DNA from: CAYFVR01 sp046541515
GTDB taxonomy: Bacteria; Desulfobacterota; Desulfobacteria; Desulfobacterales; Desulfococcaceae
DNA: 11,652 nucleotides
Assembly: GCA_046541515.1 (NCBI GenBank)
Contig: JBKHDD010000155.1
Span: 1-11,652, forward strand
Reading direction: 5' to 3'
Part shown: positions 6,458 to 11,652 of the stretch, piece by piece
How the letters are laid out: each line of letters opens with the position of its first letter
Numbering within the stretch: position 1 is the stretch's first letter
Translations under genes and position numbers: made by a program
The notes under the pieces: generated by a model
What the model saw: the letters and a program-made list of their open reading frames with translations, nothing else
What the model was told of the DNA's origin: nothing
Database searches by the model: none

Positions 6458-6889
6458 ATGACCGATCTCCTCAAACGGCTGGCCCGGATTGCGCGGGCGA
6501 ACATTCCCAATCCCAACGAGTGGCTGGACCGCTGGACGGAACGGCGGGGTCATTGGTTTGATCCGAATGCGGAAAACAAGGCCGGGGAGGGGGAGGCGGG
6601 CCGGTTTCGGTCGGAGGAGGATTTTCACGCCGGAAATCGAGGCCGGGAGAACCCGACTGCGGGCGTCCCGCGGCAAGTGGTGGAGGACCTTGCGGTTTTC
6701 GGCCTGACGCCGCCCAGCTCGCTGGAAGAAGTTCGCAAGGCCCGGAACCGGGAGATCAAGAAATATCATTCCGACCGGTTCGTCAACGATTCGGAGCGGT
6801 ATGAGACATCCAAGCAAATCATGCAAATCTACAACGCCGCCTACGACCGGTTGAAGGAACACTTCGAGGCGCGAAAGGGGAACCCATGA
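6458..6889 (+). CDS. J-domain protein with HSD in place of HPD
   Basis: This 143-residue cytoplasmic protein has a C-terminal J-like domain (about 78-137): helix II EEVRKARNREIKKY, the loop motif HSD at 104-106, and helix III SKQIMQIYNAAYDRLK. Canonical J domains need HPD to stimulate the Hsp70 ATPase. Here the proline is serine, so productive DnaK stimulation is doubtful. The first 70 residues are charged and low in complexity, with an amphipathic start (LLKRLARIARANI). No zinc-finger or substrate-binding domain of DnaJ is present. The start has no strong ribosome-binding site but begins the coherent reading frame. Its TGA overlaps the fdhD-like ATG (ATGA), which suggests the two products are made together. 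Confidence 0.85.
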   Translation: MTDLLKRLARIARANIPNPNEWLDRWTERRGHWFDPNAENKAGEGEAGRFRSEEDFHAGNRGRENPTAGVPRQVVEDLAVFGLTPPSSLEEVRKARNREIKKYHSDRFVNDSERYETSKQIMQIYNAAYDRLKEHFEARKGNP

Positions 6890-7695
6890 GCCGAACCGTC
6901 GAACGGGAGGTCCTTCACTGGAGACCCGACGCCCAATCCACCGAGGCCCATCAACTGGTCGGCGAAGCGCCGTTGATTATCCGGGTGGGGGACGAAACCT
7001 TCTCCACCGGCATGAGGACCCCCGGCGAAGAGGAGGCCCACGCGGCGGGATTCTGCCTGTCCCTGGGCGTGGTGACGGAGCCCCGCCACATTGATTCCGT
7101 GCGGTATTGCGTGGAGGGGGAAACCCATTGCGTGCGGGTCGGCCTGACCGAAACGGGCCGGGAGCAGCTCGCCCGCTGGCGAACCTGGGAACGCCCCGAC
7201 CGGGCGGAAACCGCAGGAGAAGCCGTGGATCGCCTGGTCCGCACCGCCGCCCCCTTTTCCGAACGGGAACCGGTGGTCATCGGCAGAGGCATAGACGCCC
7301 TTCTGGGAATGCGCGACATTCAGCCGCTTCGCCGGGCCACCCGGGCAAGCCATGCCACCGCGGTCTTTTCCCGAGAGTTCAAGCTGATGGTGGTGGCCGA
7401 GGACGTGGGCCGCCACAACGGGCTGGAAAAGGCGTTGGGCCGGTTGCTGCTGGAAAAACGGCTGGACCGGGCCGGGGCCTTGGTCCTTTCCTCCCGAATC
7501 AGCTTCGACCTGGTGCAGAAGGCCGCCCGGGCGCGGATTCCGGTGATTTTTTCGGTGTCCCGCCCCACGGCCCTGGCGGTGCGACTGGCCGAGGCCCTGG
7601 GGATGGCCCTGGTCTGCCTCGCGCCGGACGACCACGGCTTTGTTTTCTGCGGAAAAGAGCGGCTGGACCTGAACCCGGCGCCCGCCGCGGACTAA
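6886..7695 (+). CDS. FdhD-family protein lacking the canonical cysteine pair
   Basis: FdhD carries sulfur from a cysteine desulfurase to the molybdenum cofactor of formate dehydrogenase. This 269-residue homologue keeps the fold motifs: an N-terminal half with GEEEAHAAGFCLSLGVV (about 47-63), the nucleotide-binding block AEDVGRHNGLEK (171-182), VLSSRISFDLVQKAA (200-214) and SVSRPTALAVRLAE (223-236). The segment about 105-150, where E. coli FdhD has C121 and C124, reads VIGRGIDALLGMRDIQPLR here and has no cysteine. Cysteines occur only at 57, 75, 82, 244 and 255. It may use another cysteine, or have lost sulfur transfer and kept cofactor binding. No formate dehydrogenase is in the window. Its start overlaps the J-domain gene, and a 61-bp gap precedes the decarboxylase. 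Confidence 0.88.
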   Translation: MSRTVEREVLHWRPDAQSTEAHQLVGEAPLIIRVGDETFSTGMRTPGEEEAHAAGFCLSLGVVTEPRHIDSVRYCVEGETHCVRVGLTETGREQLARWRTWERPDRAETAGEAVDRLVRTAAPFSEREPVVIGRGIDALLGMRDIQPLRRATRASHATAVFSREFKLMVVAEDVGRHNGLEKALGRLLLEKRLDRAGALVLSSRISFDLVQKAARARIPVIFSVSRPTALAVRLAEALGMALVCLAPDDHGFVFCGKERLDLNPAPAAD

Positions 7696-7756
7696 TCGCA
7701 AATACGAAAAGAACCACGAACCGGAATTTTTTGGAGCTGGCACGCCGGAAATATTT

Positions 7757-8740
7757 ATGAACCAGGATATTTTGCTGCTGGACGAAATCCTTCCGCCCTT
7801 CGAAGGGCCGGAAAAAAAACTGGAGATCATTCTCTTCGAACCGAAGAAGGGAATTCGGGAAAACGAGGACGGCCGCTGGAATCGAGTGGTGGCCGCAAGT
7901 CGGGCGGACATTCTCAGCCGGGTTTCCACGGAGGCCATGGACGCCTATCTGCTTTCGGAATCCAGCCTTTTCGTATGGGAAGACCGGGTCCTGATGATCA
8001 CCTGCGGCCGGACCACGCTGGTGAAGGCGGTGCCCGAAATTCTGGAAATCGTGGGCAAGGAAAACGTGGCCTTCGTCTTCTACGAACAGAAAAACTTCCT
8101 CTTCCCCGAGCGGCAACCCTCCCATTTCGAGCAAGACGTGTCGGAATTGTACCGGAGGTTTCCCGGAAAATACTACAAGCTGGGGCCGGGAAATTTCGAC
8201 CACGTCAACGTGTTTTACTGGTCCCACGCCGCCGAAACCCCGGAAGGCGACGCCACGCTGCAACTGCTCATGCACCAGCTTCCCGTCGACGCCCTGGGCC
8301 CGTTTTGCGTCCGTCGGGACTTCGGGCCCGCCCAGGCGGATCGGGAATCGGGGCTGGATCGACTCTACGACCTGCCCCTGGCCCGGGACGGCTATCTCTT
8401 CGATCCCTGCGGCTACTCCCTCAACGCCGTGGGCGGAACCGAGTATTACACCGTCCACGTAACGCCCCAGCCGGCCGGGTCCTACGTCAGTTTCGAAACC
8501 AACATTTTCGAGCCCGATTTTTCCGACACCATCCGCCGTGTGGTGGAAATTTTCCGTCCCGGCCGATTTTCCGTGGTGCTGACCACCAGCATGGACGAAC
8601 CGACGCTTTCCACCCACGAAACGGTGGCCCAGGGCCCGGCCGGCTATCTTCCGGCGGACAAAAGCCTGTACGAATTCGACTGCGGCTACAGCGTCACGTT
8701 TTTGAACTATTTTTCCCGGAAGGAAGATTCCCATGGCTGA
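7757..8740 (+). CDS. S-adenosylmethionine decarboxylase, eukaryotic-type
   Basis: This pyruvoyl enzyme makes decarboxylated S-adenosylmethionine, the aminopropyl donor for spermidine. Its length (327) and motifs match the long eukaryotic-type proenzyme rather than the short bacterial SpeD. FEGPEKKLEI (15-24) holds E16 and E19, equivalent to human E8 and E11. AYLLSESSLFV (63-73) is the self-cleavage site, predicted between E68 and S69, which becomes the pyruvoyl group. C83 in TCGRTTLV matches human C82. CGYSLN (218-223) and TVHVTPQ (232-238) supply S221 and H234, equivalent to human S229 and H243. SYVSFETN (242-249) is also conserved. No strong ribosome-binding site precedes the ATG. The gene overlaps spermidine synthase by 8 bp, which supports a joint pathway. 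No putrescine-making enzyme is visible here. Confidence 0.95.
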   Translation: MNQDILLLDEILPPFEGPEKKLEIILFEPKKGIRENEDGRWNRVVAASRADILSRVSTEAMDAYLLSESSLFVWEDRVLMITCGRTTLVKAVPEILEIVGKENVAFVFYEQKNFLFPERQPSHFEQDVSELYRRFPGKYYKLGPGNFDHVNVFYWSHAAETPEGDATLQLLMHQLPVDALGPFCVRRDFGPAQADRESGLDRLYDLPLARDGYLFDPCGYSLNAVGGTEYYTVHVTPQPAGSYVSFETNIFEPDFSDTIRRVVEIFRPGRFSVVLTTSMDEPTLSTHETVAQGPAGYLPADKSLYEFDCGYSVTFLNYFSRKEDSHG

Positions 8741-9635
8741 CGTCACCGACACCCCACCCCCCGCCAATCTCGATCTCTGGGTCAGCGAAACCCATCAGGG
8801 CCACATTCGCCTGGGTTTCAAGGTGGAAGAAGTTCTGTTTTCCGGGAAAAGCCCCTTTCAGAAAGTGGACGTGCTGCGAACCCGGGGCCACGGGGCGTTG
8901 CTGCTCAACGACGGCCTCGTCATGCTGACCGAGCGGGACGAGTTCATCTACCACGAAATGATCGCCCACGTGCCGCTGTTCGTTCACCCGGACCCTCGGC
9001 GGGTGCTCGTCATCGGGGGAGGCGACGGCGGAACGGCGCGGGAAGTGCTGCGCCATCCCTCGGTGGAGCGGGTGCTGATGATCGAAATCGACGAAATGGT
9101 GGTGGACGCCTGCAAGACCCACATGCCCTCGGTCAACGCCGGCGTCTACGAAGATCCCCGAATGGAGCTGCGGATTGCCGACGGCGTGGAATTCGTGGCG
9201 AAAACCGAGGAAAAATTCGACGTGGTGCTGGTGGACTCCACCGATCCCGTGGGTCCGGCCACGCCGCTTTTTGACCGGGCGTTCTACGAGAACGTCTCCC
9301 GGATGCTCGCCGAGCAGGGCATATTGATCACCCAGGCCGAATCGCCCTTTTACGACACCAAAATCCAGGGGCCCATGCTGGCCAACCAACGGCCATTTTT
9401 TTCCAAGCTGCACATCTACCTGTTTACCAATCTCACCTATCCGGGGGGATTGTGGAGTTTCGGCTTCGCCTCCAACGGACTTTGCCCCGTCCAGGATTTC
9501 GATCCCGAACGGGTTCGGGCGTCGGGCCTCGCGGCCCGGTGGTACACGCCGGGGGTCCACCGGGCCGCGTTTCAGCTTCCGGCCTTCGTCTCCGAAAATC
9601 TGGCCGGCGTCCTCGACCCGGCCCCGGAAATCTAA
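8733..9635 (+). CDS. speE: Spermidine synthase (aminopropyltransferase)
   Basis: This 300-residue enzyme transfers the aminopropyl group of decarboxylated S-adenosylmethionine to putrescine, yielding spermidine and methylthioadenosine. It has an N-terminal beta domain (to about 75) and a Rossmann methyltransferase-like domain with VLVIGGGDGGTAREVL (91-106), the acidic ribose-binding MIEID (116-120), the ADGVEF segment (149-154) and the catalytic DSTDPVG (D168, D171). Q201-A-E-S and Y236-P-G-G-L-W-S-F-G also fit the family. GGAAGGAAG precedes the ATG, which lies inside the end of the decarboxylase gene. The overlap and matching chemistry make this the clearest functional pair in the window. 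Use of a diamine other than putrescine cannot be excluded. Confidence 0.96.
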   Translation: MADVTDTPPPANLDLWVSETHQGHIRLGFKVEEVLFSGKSPFQKVDVLRTRGHGALLLNDGLVMLTERDEFIYHEMIAHVPLFVHPDPRRVLVIGGGDGGTAREVLRHPSVERVLMIEIDEMVVDACKTHMPSVNAGVYEDPRMELRIADGVEFVAKTEEKFDVVLVDSTDPVGPATPLFDRAFYENVSRMLAEQGILITQAESPFYDTKIQGPMLANQRPFFSKLHIYLFTNLTYPGGLWSFGFASNGLCPVQDFDPERVRASGLAARWYTPGVHRAAFQLPAFVSENLAGVLDPAPEI

Positions 9636-9638
9636 GCG

Positions 9639-10103
9639 GTGCGGCGGAGGGAGAAAGAAATCTCGGACCCTTCGGAAGTCGCGGCCCTTCTGAAGCGGGC
9701 CTCGATTCTGCATTTGGCCATGATTGATCAAGACGGATGGCCGTACGTCATTCCGGTCTGCTTCGGCGTCTCCGGCGATAAAATTTTCGTGCATGGCGCG
9801 CGGGAGGGCAAAAAGATCGACGCCATCGATTCCAACCACCGGGTCTCCTTTTCGGCGGCTCTGGACGCGGAAATCCGTCCCGGCGACGCCGCCTGCGGCT
9901 GGACCATGGCGTTTCGGAGCGTGGTGGGATTTGGAGATGCGATGGCACTGACCGGCCCGGAGGAAAAGCGATCCGCGCTGGACGTCATCATGGCCCGATA
10001 TGGCGGCGACGGGCCATGGGACTACCCCGACGCCGCCTTGGAAAAGACGGCCGTGATCCAAATCCGGATACTTTCCATGACGGGAAAAGTCGGCGGGCAT
10101 TGA
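9639..10103 (+). CDS. Pyridoxamine 5'-phosphate oxidase-like FMN-binding protein
   Basis: This 154-residue single-domain split-barrel flavoprotein has the motifs of the small PNPOx-like family: MRRREKEISDPSEV at the start, LHLAMIDQDGWPYVIPV (25-40), VHGAREGKKIDAI (51-63), MAFRSVVGFGDA (90-101) and GPEEKRSALDVIMARY (106-121). Members bind FMN, F420 or haem. True pyridoxine phosphate oxidase is longer, so the reaction is unknown. The GTG at 9639 is chosen because the family N-terminus begins there; there is no good ribosome-binding site. It lies 3 bp after spermidine synthase and is probably co-transcribed and translated by re-initiation. A detoxifying or redox role linked to polyamine metabolism would be speculation. 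It is the last gene before the palindromic repeats. Confidence 0.88.
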   Translation: MRRREKEISDPSEVAALLKRASILHLAMIDQDGWPYVIPVCFGVSGDKIFVHGAREGKKIDAIDSNHRVSFSAALDAEIRPGDAACGWTMAFRSVVGFGDAMALTGPEEKRSALDVIMARYGGDGPWDYPDAALEKTAVIQIRILSMTGKVGGH

Positions 10104-10132
10104 GTCCAGGGTTGCCCCCGGCGGAGGGGCGA

Positions 10133-10219
10133 GTTTGGCGTTCCGCGTTCAGGCGGGTTGGCTCGCCCCATGGGTCCACCGCGCTCCGCAACGAACCGCC
10201 TGAACGCGGAACTCCGAAC
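10133..10219. repeat. REPIN-like inverted repeat (24-bp arms)
   Basis: The left arm (10133-10156) and right arm (10196-10219) are complementary over 24 positions with one mismatch and one wobble. The inner 17 bases, GTTCCGCGTTCAGGCGG and its complement, pair perfectly. The 39-nt middle has no gene. On the minus strand the right arm reads GTTCGGAG followed by TTCCGCGTTCAGGCGG: a GGAG tetranucleotide, then a small CCGC/GCGG palindrome. This is the layout of REP sequences moved by TnpA-REP (RAYT) transposases, and two REPs in opposite orientation make a REPIN. No transposase is in the window. Confidence 0.6.
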
Positions 10220-10252
10220 GTGCATCGATCGTTTCGGAGGTTCCAAAAAGGG

Positions 10253-10283
10253 CGTGCCCGACGAACCAGGTTCGCCGAGCACG
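10253..10283. repeat. 31-bp imperfect palindrome
   Basis: CGTGCCCGACGAACC (10253-10267) and GGTTCGCCGAGCACG (10269-10283) are complementary at 13 of 15 positions around a single A. It lies 33 bp past the REPIN-like element. No T tract follows on either strand, so it is not a typical terminator. Confidence 0.45.
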
Positions 10284-10388
10284 AAGGGTGAAGGGAGATA
10301 GGGGGACGGGGGCCGCTCGGGGGAAAGGTGGCGGCGGCGTGGAAGCTCGGGTTCCGACGGCCCGAAATCGGCCGCGACCGAAACGTTG

Positions 10389-10640
10389 TTATCGTTGAAT
10401 GAACTTGTTTCGCAGGTAGGTCGGCAGCGCGATCAGCAGCGTGGCAAACAGCGCCATTCCAAACACCGTCGTGGCGAATTCCGAGAAATCGCCGGTTTTC
10501 GCCAATCGAAACGGATCGCCCCCCATAACCGCAGATTCGGAAACCCAAGCGTGGCCCCGCCAATGCCCGCTCCGGATGGAAAAATCCAGCGCCAGGCAGA
10601 TGGCGATCAGGGTTGCGTTCAAAAATCCGAGTATCTTCAT
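10389..10640 (-). CDS. Small two-TM membrane protein of unknown function
   Basis: This 83-residue protein has two predicted transmembrane helices: residues about 3-20 (LGFLNATLIAICLALDF) and 56-75 (ATTVFGMALFATLLIALP). A polar loop of about 35 residues lies between them, and the tail YLRNKFIQR is basic, so both ends should face the cytoplasm. I do not recognise the family. The ATG at 10640 is preferred over the in-frame TTG two codons upstream because GGGAG lies 6 nt before it. The gene stands alone on the minus strand, converging with the polyamine group, with a strong hairpin in its leader. No terminator is evident after the stop. Confidence 0.7.
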   Translation of the reverse strand: MKILGFLNATLIAICLALDFSIRSGHWRGHAWVSESAVMGGDPFRLAKTGDFSEFATTVFGMALFATLLIALPTYLRNKFIQR

Positions 10641-10677
10641 GGCCAACTCCCGCGACCTGTCCGATGGCTGGAAGAAA

Positions 10678-10707
10678 GCCTCCCCCTCCGGTCGGAGAGG
10701 GGGAGGC
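10678..10707 (-). terminator. Hairpin upstream of the small membrane protein gene (terminator or attenuator)
   Basis: GCCTCCCCCT (10678-10687) pairs perfectly with AGGGGGAGGC (10698-10707), and the loop can pair further (CCG/CGG). On the minus strand it is followed by TTTCTTCC, as in an intrinsic terminator. It sits 37 nt before the start codon at 10640, so it either ends an upstream transcript or attenuates this gene. Confidence 0.5.
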
Positions 10708-11035
10708 CAGGGTGAAGGTGGAAGTGGACAGGATGGTTAGAGGGTGAATGGAGAATCGCCCATCTCCGTCAATAATTCAATGGGTTAATGGACGTAAAGC
10801 CCGGTAGTTTTTTCCTACCCGACCCTTCTTTTGCCCTTCCGCGGCCAAATTCATTTTCTTCGAGAAACATGCCCCAAAAATGTTGATTTCACTTTTCCAG
10901 CAAGATTCCCGGAGCCATGCGCCAACGGCTTCGGACTCGAAGTCTCCCGCGGCTTTTCCTCAATCGGCAAAGAATTTTTCGCTCCAGAAACAAAGTTTCG
11001 AAAACTTGCTTCAAAATTGCGGAAAAGGGTTGATG

Positions 11036-11085
11036 GGCCCATGGGGATGCCTGTGGATCAAGACGGATTGATCATCCCCGGGGCC
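11036..11085. repeat. Nested inverted repeat / structured element
   Basis: GGCCC (11036-11040) pairs with GGGCC (11081-11085), GGGGATG (11043-11049) with CATCCCC (11073-11079), and ATCAA (11057-11061) with TTGAT (11068-11072), closing a GACGGA loop. This makes 17 pairs interrupted by a small internal loop and a 7-nt bulge. No T tract follows on either strand. Confidence 0.45.
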
Positions 11086-11276
11086 TTCGGGCAGAAGTCC
11101 GCGAATGCCTATAAAAATATTGATTTCAATTATTTGTCCACCATTTTGAACATTGTTCCGCAAATGGGCGGTTGCGTTTTCCGCTGCGCGGCCAAGAAAA
11201 AACCATCTTTCATATCCAAATTTATAATGGTTTGAAGCAAATCCCGGGCCGAAACCAATTCGCCAAGCAAATTTGT

Positions 11277-11334
11277 GGCCCGGCGTCTTTCCGGCCGGGA
11301 ATGGCGGCGAGGCATGCCCCGGGCCGTTTTTGTT
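11277..11334 (+). terminator. Possible plus-strand terminator in the gene-free region
   Basis: GGCCCGG (11277-11283) pairs with CCGGGCC (11319-11325), followed by GTTTTTGTT (11326-11334). The loop is long (35 nt) and can fold itself, so this is only terminator-like. No plus-strand gene is recognised upstream of it. Confidence 0.3.
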
Positions 11335-11369
11335 CCCGTCTGGACTTATGGGATCGGCGTCTTATTGTC

Positions 11370-11398
11370 TTGATCAAAATCCGCCGATTCGATAGGAA
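11370..11398 (+). promoter_or_regulatory. Weak candidate promoter for the potassium-channel gene
   Basis: TTGATC (11370-11375) and TAGGAA (11393-11398) are separated by 17 nt. The -10 matches the consensus at only three positions. The leader to the ATG at 11464 would be about 58 nt. Confidence 0.3.
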
Positions 11399-11463
11399 GT
11401 TGAATTGCCTCTCCCTTCGTCCGGGCGGCGTCGCACCCCAATCCGTGGAGGATCATCCCCGCC

Positions 11464-11652
11464 ATGCGCACGCTGAAACGAACCCTGGGTCGGCTGTTCG
11501 GTCTGTTGGGCAACGCCGAAATCTACCGGGTGATCTGCATCGTGGCGGTGGTGACGTTGCTGGGCAGCCTGGGTTTCGTGGTTTTCGAAAAAGACATGAA
11601 ATTCGGGGACGCCCTCTGGTGGTCCATCGTCACCCTCACCACCGTTGGCTAC
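11464..11652 (+). CDS. Potassium ion channel, N-terminal part (cut by window edge)
   Basis: The 63 residues in the window begin MRTLKRTLGRLFGLLG, a basic cytoplasmic start. A transmembrane helix follows (about 22-41, VICIVAVVTLLGSLGFVVFE), then the pore helix (about 49-58, DALWWSIVTL) and the selectivity filter TTVGY (59-63) at the last base. This is the two-TM/one-pore pattern of bacterial K+ channels. The second helix and any RCK/TrkA-N or other cytoplasmic domain lie beyond the edge. The GGAGG site is 12 nt before the ATG, longer than usual, but there is no better in-frame start. Confidence 0.9.
   Translation, partial: MRTLKRTLGRLFGLLGNAEIYRVICIVAVVTLLGSLGFVVFEKDMKFGDALWWSIVTLTTVGY

Larger units (their letters stand above)
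10741..11463. other. Long gene-free region, lower GC, with hairpins
   Basis: About 720 bp carry no gene I can support. Candidate frames (10831-11235 plus, 11130-11315 minus) have no family resemblance, weak starts and compositions unlike the neighbouring genes. The region is richer in A and T than its surroundings, notably 11105-11165. It contains a nested hairpin at 11036-11085, a terminator-like structure at 11277-11331 and a weak promoter at 11370-11398. A small RNA on the plus strand is conceivable. Confidence 0.4.

Noticed and set aside
5182..6516. Long minus-strand open frame (444 codons) antisense to the dehydrogenase
   Set aside because: It is a shadow of a well-supported plus-strand gene in GC-rich DNA. 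Its translation is rich in G, H, P and R with no family motif, and part of it is the intergenic low-complexity repeat.
7738..7757. TGGCAC before the decarboxylase as a sigma-54 -24 box
   Set aside because: The matching -12 element (TTGC) is missing; the sequence there is AAATAT.
7499..8767. Long minus-strand open frame antisense to the decarboxylase
   Set aside because: The plus-strand frame has every catalytic residue of AdoMet decarboxylase. The antisense frame has no recognisable domain.
8694..10100. Long minus-strand open frame antisense to spermidine synthase and the PNPOx-like gene
   Set aside because: It spans two clearly coding genes and their junction, and its translation is typical frame-shadow sequence.
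10831..11235. Plus-strand open frame of 134 codons in the gene-free region
   Set aside because: It begins with TTG without a ribosome-binding site, has mixed composition, crosses the nested hairpin and resembles no family. It was kept only as part of the unexplained region.
11130..11315. Minus-strand open frame of 61 codons
   Set aside because: No ribosome-binding site, no family resemblance and no partner gene. It also overlaps the terminator-like structure.

Overview
The window reads as chromosomal DNA from a GC-rich Gram-negative bacterium, most likely a member of Desulfobacterota (formerly Deltaproteobacteria). That assignment rests on gene style: an HSD-type J-domain protein, an FdhD paralogue, a cytochrome-like relic and a REP-type palindrome that I associate with that group. 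It was not tested by any search. No tRNA, rRNA, CRISPR array, insertion sequence or transposase gene is visible.

Left part (1-3883, all minus strand). A decayed gene for a small exported c-type cytochrome runs off the left edge (1-324). Its reading frame is broken in an A6 tract, and both cysteines of the expected CxxCH haem site read as arginine. To its right is an OmpR-type two-component pair, with the response regulator (2433-3131) upstream of and overlapping the sensor kinase (580-2436). A gene-poor stretch with an imperfect direct repeat follows, then a small secreted protein of unknown function (3533-3883) with its own promoter and a strong terminator hairpin.

Middle part (4046-10103, all plus strand). 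A bacterial cereblon-like (CULT-domain) protein is divergent from the secreted protein. Next come three tightly packed gene groups: a FucA-like class II aldolase overlapping a D-2-hydroxyacid dehydrogenase; an HSD-type J-domain protein overlapping an FdhD homologue that lacks the usual sulfur-carrying cysteine pair; and a polyamine group. The polyamine group is an S-adenosylmethionine decarboxylase of the eukaryotic type, overlapped by spermidine synthase, with an FMN-binding PNPOx-like protein 3 bp downstream. The decarboxylase and synthase together would turn S-adenosylmethionine and putrescine into spermidine plus methylthioadenosine. A link between the aldolase and methylthioadenosine salvage is possible but unproven.

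Right part (10104-11652). This part is mostly non-coding. It holds a 24-bp-arm inverted repeat resembling a REPIN, a second 31-bp palindrome, a small two-TM membrane protein on the minus strand with a strong hairpin in its leader, and about 700 bp without a convincing gene but with nested hairpins. It ends in the start of a potassium-channel gene, cut by the window edge exactly at the TTVGY selectivity filter.

I see no obvious new multi-gene defence or mobile system. The most notable points are the haem-site pseudogene, the CULT protein with an intact tri-tryptophan cage, the eukaryotic-type decarboxylase, the Cys-less FdhD with its J-domain partner, and the REPIN-like element.
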